Assembly: GCA_034769895.1 (NCBI GenBank)
Contig: CM068375.1
Location: 252,505,542 to 252,569,541 of the forward strand
Source: Magicicada septendecula
Taxonomy: Eukaryota; Arthropoda; Insecta; Hemiptera; Cicadidae
Direction: 5' to 3'
DNA: 64,000 nucleotides
The notes below the pieces were generated by a model. It was not told the DNA's origin. It searched no databases and saw only the letters and a list, made by a program, of their open reading frames with translations. Both the position numbers and the translations under genes were made by a program. This document shows positions 32,337 to 45,138 of this stretch, one piece after another (the first letter of the stretch is position 1; every line of letters starts with the position of its first letter).

Positions 32337-35300
32337 ATGAAAACCTGTACAGTGAGAGGCTGCTACAATATTAATGATGGGAGTAGACGTTTTTTTTATT
32401 TTCCACGGCGGAAACAAGAAGCACGGTAAGTACCTTATAAGAAACTTTATTTTTAAGTAGCTTTGATAATTAGTTAAGTTTCCGTAATTGGATAGATTGT
32501 GAATATTTTCGGATCACAGTATATGTTGAATATAATTTTGTTGATACCAAGAGTATAAACGAAATCGAAGAGTATATTGTCGATACCTTCAGTTATATCT
32601 GTAACAAAGCCTTAAAATTGAAAGACCAGGTATTCACTTTCTGCATTGAATAGACATTTCAACAGGCTTTACTATATTAAATTAGTGCCAGTACGACTAA
32701 GTACTAGTACTAATAGTAGCTGCCATTTAATCTAATGTAAAGAAATTTAATCTATATAAAATAATTATCTTGTTGGTACATCCTCTTCGTTCACTTTTTT
32801 AAATATTATATATATAAACTTTCACTATGAACACTTATTTTAGTTTTATTTCCCAAACGTTTCAACGTGGTATACGTCTTCTTCAGTGGGAGTAAATACT
32901 GAATCATAGTTTCAGTGATATACTGTGAACATAATGTGATATAACTGTGAATAAATAATTTATATATATTAAATAAATAGTTTATATATATACTATATAA
33001 AATGTGTATAGATTTATTGTAGTAGGCCTATAGTTGTATAACATTATTTTGAAAGGAGATTAAGAGATTTTTGGTGTATAGATTTATTGTATCTTAAACA
33101 AAACAAGTAAGACGATTGAAGACAGAATATTATTGTATGCCAACAATACACCCTATAGCATATGGGAACTTATTTTCTGGTCAGTTGTAAATTAACAGTA
33201 GGCTAGATATTGGTGAGCCTATTTCTTTGTAAGGCTCAGAGTATAAAACGGTTACATAATTTTAATATTTATCACAGTATAATCATTATTATCAGAGTTA
33301 GTAGAATCAAGAGTAGTTCATATCAAACGTGAACATCTCGCAGCTGAATAAAGGAAAATATATATTAAAGAACTTGTACTTTATTCTTATTAAAGTATAT
33401 ATTATTCTCTGTATGCTGTTGATTAAGGAAAGTAGATTAGTTTTATTTATTTGTATATTGATTTTATAAATTTACATTTTGCTGATTAACTTATTTAAGT
33501 TACATTAAAATTTTATTTGCTGTGACAATTTTATTTGTAACTTTGTAAATATAGTATATTTTACTTAGTGTTCATTTGGATTGACACGGTTCACATTAAT
33601 CACATTCCGCTCAATGTTTTCAGAATGTTTATATATCTTTCATAACAATATATACTTATATTTTTTCTATACACATATTTTATTAATATTTACTTTTGTT
33701 GACTTGTAAAGCTCATGTGACAGTAACTGAATTAGTGTCAGTGATTGATACACTTACCTTGCTATGATTTTTTTCAAGTGTATAAAAGTATAATCAAAAT
33801 CAGCCACATATAATTTTACCAGTTTAGTATAATACACTTATGTGTTGCAGGTTTCAGCAGTGGGTGGACTTTTGTCAGGACAAAAGTTTTGAAAATATAG
33901 TAGGCCGCGTACACAGGATAGTCTGTGAGGACCATTTTACACCTGAGGACTTCATTGGGAACAGACTGCGGCCTACTGCAATACCAAAACTTTGTGGTCC
34001 TCCACCCATTGCTGAAGAAGTAATGCAAGTGCCACTTGCCACAGGAGAAGATCAGCCTGCTGAGACAAGGAATGAACAAGTTCCGAGTACTTCAACTCCT
34101 CTCGCATTATCACCACACACATCCTATCCTACTACCTCATATATTTCTGCTACTTCCACACCTGTTCCTAACTGTAAAAGGAGATTACGTTTTAGCACTC
34201 CTAGTCCTGCTGACCAAATATTGACAGAGCCATCTTCTTATTTTGGAGTACAGTATGAGGACTCTTATGCTGACCAAGGCAAATTTGATGAACGTTTATC
34301 TCACACGGTTACTTCATCAAATCTGTCTTATCAGGTTGATTCACTAACCTTACAAAATATTGCAATGACAAGGTATTCACAGTTGGATACCCCTAGGAAG
34401 AAGTTCCTATACAAATATGCAAAGAAAAAGGAGAGTGAAATCAAAAAATTAACTAAGAAGTGCAAGAAAATGAGACGACAAATGCAGAACCTATGTGACC
34501 CAATGAATTTAACTGTAAATGCAGTTCATTCTTTGAGTAAGCATATGTCTGCTGCATCTCTTCTTTGCTTGTCTTCTTACTTAAAGTCCTCATGGAAAAC
34601 ACCACGGGCAAGGAGATGGACTGTTGAAGAAAAGACGTTAGCTTTGTCTTTGTACAAAAGAAGTCCAAAAGCTTACACATTATTTAGTAATATTTTGGCA
34701 CTTCCTTGTAAAAAAACATTGAAACGTCTAGTCAACAAACTTCCTTTCAGCTCTGGGATAAATGATCAAATGTTCGCCACATTGACCCAGCATGTTGATC
34801 AATTGAACAAATGGGACAGAATATGTACTCTTATTTTTGATGAAATGTCGATAAGAGAACATTTACAGTACAATTGTTCAAGTGATAGAATTGATGGGTT
34901 TGAAGATCTTGGACACTAAGGTAGGACTGGACGTGTTGCTAATCATGCCCTTGTGTTCATGGTTCGTGGGCTGTTTCGGATGTGGAAGCAACCTGTTGCT
35001 TACTACTTCAGTCACAGTAGCATGAGATCAGACATACTTGCTGAACTTATATTTTTCATCATTGACGCTTGTTGTAAAGCTGGTCTTTACGTTGTTGCTA
35101 CTGTATGTGACATGGGAGCAACAAATATTAAGGCTTTGAAAATTATGGGTTCAGCAAACTCAGAGCATCCCTATTTCCTTTTCAACAACAGACCCGTCTT
35201 TACCATCCTTGACCCTCCTCACCTCCTTAAGTGTACAAGGAACTTGTTTCTTAAATATAATATTAAATGCCATGTGGAGACTGGAAGTCTTGCATTTGAT

Positions 35301-37086
35301 GGAGAGGCTAAGTGGGACCACATAAAAACAGTGTTTCACTGGGACAGAGGTGTTGCAATTTTCCGGCACCTCCACCATCTGACAAAACAACATGTGCAGC
35401 CATTGGGGAGTCAGAAAATGAAGGTGCGTCTTGCAGCACAGGTTCTGAGCCATAGAGTCGCTGCATGTATTAACTCTGCAGTGTCATGTGGTAAGTAAAA
35501 CTATTGAGGTGACAAAAACTATAACTGTATAGCAAAATTCCATTTTCCCATAAAAATAACGGTTTTCAACAAGCATACATTTTGAATAGAAATTTGATAT
35601 TATTTTGACAGCATTTATTCCACCAGTTACAACTATTAACACTTATGAAATGTAAAATTATTTTAGTATAATATATTCTTATTGAAAAGTTATATTTAAT
35701 TAATAATGTAATCTATAGAAAATTGAAGAATTTTTTATATCTAGCAAAAATAATTTTAGAACAAATAACTTGTTTTTACCAAATTCAAGTCAACTTTGTA
35801 ATGTACATGGAAGCAGGAACTTTTATATGAAATATTAAAGGGCATAAACTGTCTAATTTTTTGCATGTGTGTTGCGTAGTACTGACCATAAAAGAGTTTA
35901 TAAAAATATGGTAATGGACCTCAGTTCCTTACAATATATGTAATTAATATGATACAAAATTAATTATTTCTGTATAAGTATTGACATAATTTGATTTATT
36001 CTATTTGATTTTTTCTTATCTATTTTTAATCTTTGTTATTTTTTAGGAATTGTAGAACCTTCTGCAATGACAACTGCAGCATTTGTCAAAGAGTGTGACA
36101 ACCTGTTCGACTCTTTCAATGGCTGCATCAAAAACAAGTCAGGAAAACCTCTTCGGTCTCCACTTAGTGATGACAGCATACACATGGCATTTTGGCAGCA
36201 GGCTGTACACTTCGTCAACTCGTGGCACTTCCAGAGGCCAGATCGGCGGACATTTAGGCCACATTCACAGGAAGGCTGGCTGACAACCATAAATGCAGTA
36301 ATGCAATTATGGAAGTCAGTCAGGGAAGAATGTGAAGACATTCGATTTTTATCAGTCAGATGTCTGAATCAAGATCCACTGGAGAATGTTTTTGGTTCTG
36401 TTCGAGCGAACTGTGGAGCCAATAATAATCCTACTGTGCCACAGTTTGTTGATGCTCTTAAGACCTGCATCATCAATGGGCTTGCATTTCAGAATCTTAA
36501 AAATGCTAACTGCCTGGATGATGATGCAGATCTTTTAAGTAATCTTCAAACTTTCCTTGGTTCTGACATTCTGACTGATAAACGCAGTGAATTTACTCCA
36601 TACACTGCTGACACCAATTCTGTTACTTGTGACAAAGAGCCTGACGTCTCATTTAATGTGAATCGGTTGTCCACAGCGTATGTAAGTGGATTTACTGCCA
36701 GAAAACTTTTAGGCAATAGTACATGTGACGACTGCAGAGCAGGTCTCTGCTCCAATGACACAAATAAACTTTCTCATCTGGGTATTCTATTCAGAGAGTA
36801 CACTGAGGGCACAGAAACACGGCTTACATATCCATCAGAAAATTTGGTTACCTGTGTTTCTCAATGTGCTAACGTTGTGGATGAAATAATGGATGAGAAA
36901 TGCTATTTGGACAAGTTGACAGAAGTCGTCGTGTGTGCAATTACACAAAAAGTTAGTTTCACATGGCTAATGAACTGCTGTGAAGTCCATTATGAAACAA
37001 ACTTGCAACATTTTTTAAAAGTTATATTTAAAACATGTGTTAGGTGGTGGGTTACAAGAAGAAATAATGAAATGAACAACAAATAA
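32337..37086 (+). pseudogene. P/THAP9-like transposase, unit 2, three exons, one internal stop
   Basis: P-superfamily transposase (cut-and-paste). Exons by splice consensus and frame: 32337-32425, 33851-35490 and 36047-37086; introns of 1,425 and 556 bp have GTAAGT donors and TTGCAG or TTTTTTAG acceptors, and the joins keep frame (R30, G577). Conceptual length is 922 codons, close to human THAP9 (903). Seen: a THAP zinc finger C4, C9, C55, H58 with ...TAIPKL at its end; a Ser/Thr/Pro-rich linker; a basic coiled coil (about 215-255); the RNase H-like region with IFDEMSI (D360), VCDMGATN (D450), the inserted-domain motif ILDPPHLLKCTRN (484-496), and NQDPLENVFGSVR (E689). The assignment of D360/D450/E689 as catalytic follows the family. 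A single in-frame TAA at codon 386 (34917-34919) separates D360 from D450. An AATAAA signal overlaps the final stop. The ATG lies only 62 bp from the terminal repeat, so the promoter must be in the end or the spacer. Confidence 0.92.
32426..33850 (+). other. intron 1 of unit 2
   Basis: 1,425 bp, donor GTAAGTACC, acceptor TGTGTTGCAG. AT-rich. At 32855-32900 it contains CCCAAACGTTTCAACGTGG then GTCTTCTTCAGTG, wording similar to Penelope-like termini, possibly an old insertion carried in every full unit (also about 40318 and 57268). Confidence 0.7.
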
Positions 37087-37673
37087 ATTTGTACACGTTT
37101 TAAATATTTATATTAATTTTATATGAAATTTAATTAACGTAATATATTCATTAATGGAAAGATGGTATCTGCAACAAATGATATGCTGTACTTTTTAATG
37201 TGGGTATTAAATTCTGAGAGTACAGAGTCTAACGTATCCATCAAAAAATTTAGTCACGTGTGTTGCTCAGTATTCAGGTTTGTGGATAAAATACTTGATA
37301 CAGACATGTAAAAACATTTGTAGACTCCTATAAAATATGTATAGTCTCATGGTGCAGACATAAAAACAATTGTTTAGCTGAAACAAAAAGGTATGTTAAA
37401 AATCACTAAATAATTGACCAATAATTTATTATGACAATGTTTTGCTTTGGTGTAAGGATGGTCTCTGCTCTGTAAGGATTAGTGTTGTTCAGTGTGTTAA
37501 TCTTGTGAATGAAGTACTTTACGTGAGTATATCAATTTAATTGATTATCAGAATTGACAAATGTACTATTCAGGAACAATTTAGGTTTTAAATTCATATT
37601 GGGCTTCTATGCAGTTCATTAATCTAAAGGTTTTCTGGGTCTTTTGCCAATAAACTTCTTAGTCTGATGATTT

Positions 37674-38755
37674 CTGTATTTCAAAATAATGTTTATGTTA
37701 ATATATATGTGTATAATTTCAAATTGTCTGTAGTGTTTAGCTGTTAGGTCTTGTACATATTGTGTAGTATTTATAGATTTGTGTTGAGTTTTGCATATAA
37801 GTGATAGAACTGAAATTTGAATGTATTGTGTTATGTCATGTTTTGTGAATTTTAATTGATTAAGTTTTTTGATGATAAACTTCAAGTTCTGTTGTTTATA
37901 ATAAACTTCAAGTCTGTTCATTTGTATAATATTTCAAAATAATGTTTGCGTTTATATATTTGTATTATTTCAAATTGTTCTGTAGTGGTTAGCTGTTAGG
38001 TCTTGTACATAATGTGAAGTGTTTGTAGATTAGTGTTGAGTTTTGCATATAAGTGGTACAACTGAAATTTGAATGTATTATGTGTTAGTCATGTTTTGTG
38101 AATTTTTATTGAGAAAGTTTTTTATAATACAGTTCAAGTCTGTTCATTTGTATAATATTTAAAAATAATGTTTGCGTTTATATATTTGTATTATTTCAAA
38201 TTGTTCTGTAGTGATTAGCTGTTAGGTCTTGTACATAATGTGAAGTGTTTGTAGATTAGTGTTGAGTTTTCCATATAAGTGGTACAACTGAAATTTGAGT
38301 GTATTATGTGTTAGTCATGTTTTGTGAATTTTTATTGAGAAAGTTTTTTATAATACAGTTCAAGTCTGTTCATTTGTATAATATTTCAAAATAATGTTTG
38401 CGTTTATATATTTGTATTATTTCAAATTGTTCTGTAGTGATTAGCTGTTAGGTCTTGTACATAATGTGAAGTGTTTGTAGATTAGTGTTGAGTTTTGCAT
38501 ATAAGTGGTACAACTGAAATTTGAATGTATTATGTGTTAGTCATGTTTTGTGAATTTTTATTGAGAAAGCTTTTTATAATACAGTTCAAGTCTGTTCATG
38601 TGTATAATATTTCAAAATAATGTTTGCGTTTATATATTTGTATTATTTCAGATTGTTCTGTAGTGATTAGCTGTTAGGTCTTGTACATAATGTGAAGTGT
38701 TTGTAGATTTGTTTGACTTTTGTATGTAACTAGTAGAACTGGAATTTGAATTATT
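37674..38755 (+). repeat. 3' tandem repeats of unit 2 (about 226 bp, five copies)
   Basis: Copies start near 37679, 37932, 38157, 38384 and 38610. The first is longer and most diverged; the last ends in a divergent GTTTGACTTTTGTATG segment. Non-coding; the minus-strand 100-codon frame at 37619-37921 is incidental. Confidence 0.85.
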
Positions 38756-39408
38756 ATGTCTTATGTAATATTTTATAAATTTGCTTAGTTAATTCTACTC
38801 ACTGTATGTTTTTTTTTTTGTAATTTAAAATGTTTTTGAGTAAAAATAAAAATAAAATACTTAAATTTGTTTTTCCTTGATTTTTACCTAAGTGTTTATC
38901 AACTATTTGTGACCTTATGTCAATAAAATGCACAGTGGTTTTCAAAAACAAATGATTAATATCCTTGAAACCAAAGGCAATTAAAGTGTATTTTCATTAA
39001 AGCAAAGTAAAGACATTTTCAATTATTTGTAAACAAGTGTTTATTAAAAGATAAATTTGTATGAACGTTTTATACACAGAATGTTTTGTTGATGCCACGT
39101 ACTTAAAAATTGTAAAAACCTAATTACTTTGTTGATGTAACTAGTACAGTTAATGGTTTGTAAATGTAAGTTTTCTAATTTTTTAATTCACTTTTCATGC
39201 ATTTGCTTACTAAATTTTGATTAAAATGTTTTAAGTTTTTAGACATTTTACATGTCTACCTTGAAACACTGTAATTATTATTTTTTTAACATTTTTCTGT
39301 AATTACAATGACATGAAAATATGTCTGATGAAACTAAACGTTTAAGAGTAATTTCAAATAAAGCCTAGCAGCATTTCCTTTTTTAGATTACCCGCCTATG
39401 CAGCAGAG

Positions 39409-39451
39409 GATAATACAGTATACTGGAGTCACGTGACTATACTGCATTATC
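39409..39451. repeat. 43-bp palindrome, unit 2
   Basis: Same structure as at 31944: 14-bp arms around GTCACGTGAC. Confidence 0.9.
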
Positions 39452-39553
39452 ATTTAGCTCCACTTAGTTGACAGCCAAGCCACCACGAGCGCTAGAAACT
39501 TCAGTCAAAATTTTAACATTGGCTTTCCCCTCTCTATATATTCGTACTCTGTG

Positions 39554-39739
39554 GGTAGGACAGTTAAATAGGAGTTGTTGGTCATAAGTTTTGTCGTCTG
39601 CTATAAATTCACAGCCAGTCACAACGAGCGCTAGTGCGGCAGCTGGCAGCGCTGAAACGAGAAACTCGTGAGTTAGCGAATGGTTGGCGCTTCATCTTGG
39701 TCTTTGCACGTGGAAGACGCCATTTTGGTCATTCCGAAC
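39554..39739. other. spacer between P-like units 2 and 3
   Basis: 186 bp, as at 32089-32274, with the YY1-like GCCATTTTGG beside the next end. Confidence 0.75.
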
Positions 39740-39801
39740 CACAGAGTACGAAAATATATTGCTGTAGCAGTCATATAGGATTTTTTTGTGAATATATAAA
39801 A

Positions 39802-42800
39802 ATGAAAACCTGTACAGTGAGAGGCTGCTACAATATTAATGATGGGAGTAGACGTTTTTTTTATTTTCCACGGCGGAAACAAGAAGCACGGTAAGTACCT
39901 TATAAGAAACTTTATTTTTAAGTAGCTTTGATAATTAGTTAAGTTTCCGTAATTGGATAGATTGTGAATATTTTCGGATCACAGTATATGTTGAATATAA
40001 TTTTGTTGATACCAAGAGTATAAACGAAATCGAAGAGTATATTGTCGATACCTTCAGTTATATCTGTAACAAAGCCTTAAAATTGAAAGACCAGGTATTC
40101 ACTTTCTGCATTGAATAGACATTTCAACAGGCTTTACTATATTAAATTAGTGCCAGTACGACTAAGTACTAGTACTAATAGTAGCTGCCATTTAATCTAA
40201 TGTAAAGAAATTTAATCTATATAAAATAATTATCTTGTTGGTACATCCTCTTCGTTCACTTTTTTAAATATTATATATATAAACTTTCACTATGAACACT
40301 TATTTTAGTTTTATTTCCCAAACGTTTCAACGTGGTATACGTCTTCTTCAGTGGGAGTAAATACTGAATCATAGTTTCAGTGATATACTGTGAACATAAT
40401 GTGATATAACTGTGAATAAATAATTTATATATATTAAATAAATAGTTTATATATATACTATATAAAATGTGTATAGATTTATTGTAGTAGGCCTATAGTT
40501 GTATAACATTATTTTGAAAGGAGATTAAGAGATTTTTGGTGTATAGATTTATTGTATCTTAAACAAAACAAGTAAGACGATTGAAGACAGAATATTATTG
40601 TATGCCAACAATACACCCTATAGCATATGGGAACTTATTTTCTGGTCAGTTGTAAATTAACAGTAGGCTAGATATTGGTGAGCCTATTTCTTTGTAAGGC
40701 TCAGAGTATAAAACGGTTACATAATTTTAATATTTATCACAGTATAATCATTATTATCAGAGTTAGTAGAATCAAGAGTAGTTCATATCAAACGTGAACA
40801 TCTCGCAGCTGAATAAAGGAAAATATATATTAAAGAACTTGTACTTTATTCTTATTAAAGTATATATTATTCTCTGTATGCTGTTGATTAAGGAAAGTAG
40901 ATTAGTTTTATTTATTTGTATATTGATTTTATAAATTTACATTTTGCTGATTAACTTATTTAAGTTACATTAAAATTTTATTTGCTGTGACAATTTTATT
41001 TGTAACTTTGTAAATATAGTATATTTTACTTAGTGTTCATTTGGATTGACACGGTTCACATTAATCACATTCCGCTCAATGTTTTCAGAATGTTTATATA
41101 TCTTTCATAACAATATATACTTATATTTTTTCTATACACATATTTTATTAATATTTACTTTTGTTGACTTGTAAAGCTCATGTGACAGTAACTGAATTAG
41201 TGTCAGTGATTGATACACTTACCTTGCTATGATTTTTTTCAAGTGTATAAAAGTATAATCAAAATCAGCCACATATAATTTTACCAGTTTAGTATAATAC
41301 ACTTATGTGTTGCAGGTTTCAGCAGTGGGTGGACTTTTGTCAGGACAAAAGTTTTGAAAATATAGTAGGCCGCGTACACAGGATAGTCTGTGAGGACCAT
41401 TTTACACCTGAGGACTTCATTGGGAACAGACTGCGGCCTACTGCAATACCAAAACTTTGTGGTCCTCCACCCATTGCTGAAGAAGTAATGCAAGTGCCAC
41501 TTGCCACAGGAGAAGATCAGCCTGCTGAGACAAGGAATGAACAAGTTCCGAGTACTTCAACTCCTCTCGCATTATCACCACACACATCCTATCCTACTAC
41601 CTCATATATTTCTGCTACTTCCACACCTGTTCCTAACTGTAAAAGGAGATTACCTTTTAGCACTCCTAGTCCTGCTGACCAAATATTGACAGAGCCATCT
41701 TCTTATTTTGGAGTACAGTATGAGGACTCTTATGCTGACCAAGGCAAATTTGATGAACGTTTATCTCACACGGTTACTTCATCAAATCTGTCTTATCAGG
41801 TTGATTCACTAACCTTACAAAATATTGCAATGACAAGGTATTCACAGTTGGATACCCCTAGGAAGAAGTTCCTATACAAATATGCAAAGAAAAAGGAGAG
41901 TGAAATCAAAAAATTAACTAAGAAGTGCAAGAAAATGAGACGACAAATGCAGAACCTATGTGACCCAATGAATTTAACTGTAAATGCAGTTCATTCTTTG
42001 AGTAAGCATATGTCTGCTGCATCTCTTCTTTGCTTGTCTTCTTACTTAAAGTCCTCATGGAAAACACCACGGGCAAGGAGATGGACTGTTGAAGAAAAGA
42101 CGTTAGCTTTGTCTTTGTACAAAAGAAGTCCAAAAGCTTACACATTATTTAGTAATATTTTGGCACTTCCTTGTAAAAAAACATTGAAACGTCTAGTCAA
42201 CAAACTTCCTTTCAGCTCTGGGATAAATGATCAAATGTTCGCCACATTGACCCAGCATGTTGATCAATTGAACAAATGGGACAGAATATGTACTCTTATT
42301 TTTGATGAAATGTCGATAAGAGAACATTTACAGTACAATTGTTCAAGTGATAGAATTGATGGGTTTGAAGATCTTGGACACTAAGGTAGGACTGGACGTG
42401 TTGCTAATCATGCCCTTGTGTTCATGGTTCGTGGGCTGTTTCGGATGTGGAAGCAACCTGTTGCTTACTACTTCAGTCACAGTAGCATGAGATCAGACAT
42501 ACTTGCTGAACTTATATTTTTCATCATTGACGCTTGTTGTAAAGCTGGTCTTTACGTTGTTGCTACTGTATGTGACATGGGAGCAACAAATATTAAGGCT
42601 TTGAAAATTATGGGTTCAGCAAACTCAGAGCATCCCTATTTCCTTTTCAACAACAGACCCGTCTTTACCATCCTTGACCCTCCTCACCTCCTTAAGTGTA
42701 CAAGGAACTTGTTTCTTAAATATAATATTAAATGCCATGTGGAGACTGGAAGTCTTGCATTTGATGGAGAGGCTAAGTGGGACCACATAAAAACAGTGTT

Positions 42801-44551
42801 TCACTGGGACAGAATTGTTGCAATTTTCCGGCACCTCCACCATCTGACAAAACAACATGTGCAGCCATTGGGGAGTCAGAAAATGAAGATGCGTCTTGCA
42901 GCACAGGTTCTGAGCCATAGAGTCGCTGCATGTATTAACTCTGCAGTGTCATGTGGTAAGTAAAACTATTGAGGTGACAAAAACTATAACTGTATAGCAA
43001 AATTCCATTTTCCCATAAAAATAACGGTTTTCAACAAGCATACATTTTGAATAGAAATTTGATATTATTTTGACAGCATTTATTCCACCAGTTACAACTA
43101 TTAACACTTATGGATTGTAAAATTATTTTAGTATAATATATTCTTATTGAAAAGTTATATTTAATTAATAATGTAATCTATAGAAAATTGAAGAATTTTT
43201 TATATCTAGCAAAAATAATTTTAGAACAAATAACTTGTTTTTACCAAATTCAAGTCAACTTTGTAATGTACATGGAAGCAGGAACTTTTATATGAAATAT
43301 TAAAGGGCATAAACTGTCTAATTTTTTGCATGTGTGTTGCGTAGTACTGACCATAAAAGAGTTTATAAAAATATGGTAATGGACCTCAGTTCCTTACAAT
43401 ATATGTAATTAATATGATACAAAATTAATTATTTCTGTATAAGTATTGACATAATTTGATTTATTCTATTTGATTTTTTCTTATCTATTTTTAATCTTTG
43501 TTATTTTTTAGGAATTGTAGAACCTTCTGCAATGACAACTGCAGCATTTGTCAAAGAGTGTGACAACCTGTTCGACTCTTTCAATGGCTGCATCAAAAAC
43601 AAGTCAGGAAAACCTCTTCGGTCTCCACTTAGTGATGACAGCATACACATGGCATTTTGGCAGCAGGCTGTACACTTCGTCAACTCGTGGCACTTCCAGA
43701 GGCCAGATCGGCGGACATTTAGGCCACATTCACAGGAAGGCTGGCTGACAACCATAAATGCAGTAATGCAATTATGGAAGTCAGTCAGGGAAGAATGTGA
43801 AGACATTCGATTTTTATCAGTCAGATGTCTGAATCAAGATCCACTGGAGAATGTTTTTGGTTCTGTTCGAGCGAACTGTGGAGCCAATAATAATCCTACT
43901 GTGCCACAGTTTGTTGATGCTCTTAAGACCTGCATCATCAATGGGCTTGCATTTCAGAATCTTAAAAATGCTAACTGCCTGGATGATGATGCAGATCTTT
44001 TAAGTAATCTTCAAACTTTCCTTGGTTCTGACATTCTGACTGATAAACGCAGTGAATTTACTCCATACACTGCTGACACCAATTCTGTTACTTGTGACAA
44101 AGAGCCTGACGTCTCATTTAATGTGAATCGGTTGTCCACAGCGTATGTAAGTGGATTTACTGCCAGAAAACTTTTAGGCAATAGTACATGTGACGACTGC
44201 AGAGCAGGTCTCTGCTCCAATGACACAAATAAACTTTCTCATCTGGGTATTCTATTCAGAGAGTACACTGAGGGCACAGAAACACGGCTTACATATCCAT
44301 CAGAAAATTTGGTTACCTGTGTTTCTCAATGTGCTAACGTTGTGGATGAAATAATGGATGAGAAATGCTATTTGGACAAGTTGACAGAAGTCGTCGTGTG
44401 TGCAATTACACAAAAAGTTAGTTTCACATGGCTAATGAACTGCTGTGAAGTCCATTATGAAACAAACTTGCAACATTTTTTAAAAGTTATATTTAAAACA
44501 TGTGTTAGGTGGTGGGTTACAAGAAGAAATAATGAAATGAACAACAAATAA
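39802..44551 (+). pseudogene. P/THAP9-like transposase, unit 3, one internal stop
   Basis: Exons 39802-39890, 41316-42955 and 43512-44551, otherwise as unit 2: THAP C2CH finger, coiled coil, IFDEMSI, CDMGATN, DPPHLLKC and NQDPLENVFG all kept. The shared TAA is at 42382-42384. A variant KMRLAAQ (Met for Val) is shared with units 4, 5 and 6 and separates these from units 1 and 2. Confidence 0.92.
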
Positions 44552-45138
44552 ATTTGTACACGTTTTAAATATTTATATTAATTTTATATGAAATTTAATT
44601 AACGTAATATATTCATTAATGGAAAGATGGTATCTGCAACAAATGATATGCTGTACTTTTTAATGTGGGTATTAAATTCTGAGAGTACAGAGTCTAACGT
44701 ATCCATCAAAAAATTTAGTCACGTGTGTTGCTCAGTATTCAGGTTTGTGGATAAAATACTTGATACAGACATGTAAAAACATTTGTAGACTCCTATAAAA
44801 TATGTATAGTCTCATGGTGCAGACATAAAAACAATTGTTTAGCTGAAACAAAAAGGTATGTTAAAAATCACTAAATAATTGACCAATAATTTATTATGAC
44901 AATGTTTTGCTTTGGTGTAAGGATGGTCTCTGCTCTGTAAGGATTAGTGTTGTTCAGTGTGTTAATCTTGTGAATGAAGTACTTTACGTGAGTATATCAA
45001 TTTAATTGATTATCAGAATTGACAAATGTACTATTCAGGAACAATTTAGGTTTTAAATTCATATTGGGCTTCTATGCAGTTCATTAATCTAAAGGTTTTC
45101 TGGGTCTTTTGCCAATAAACTTCTTAGTCTGATGATTT

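Larger units (their letters stand above)
32275..39553 (+). mobile_element. P-like unit 2, full length (7,279 bp)
   Basis: Both terminal repeats are present (CACAGAGTACG at 32275, CGTACTCTGTG ending 39553), with a three-exon transposase gene, five 226-bp repeats in a 2.4-kb 3' region, and the 43-bp palindrome at 39409. It is more than twice the length of the 2.9-kb Drosophila P element because of the 1.4-kb intron 1 and the long 3' region. It is structurally complete but its gene carries the shared nonsense codon. The 8 bp outside each end (TTCCGAAC, GGTAGGAC) do not match. Confidence 0.9.

Noticed and set aside
32169-32429. Longer upstream start (MRQLAALKRE...) for the THAP exon
   Set aside because: It begins in the spacer outside the element end, and its frame is broken in unit 6 by a small deletion; the THAP domain properly starts at the ATG at 32337.
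34917-34930. An extra intron removing the shared TAA (AAG then GTAGGA resembles a donor)
   Set aside because: The protein homology continues in frame immediately after the stop with no missing or extra residues, and no acceptor is needed or seen.
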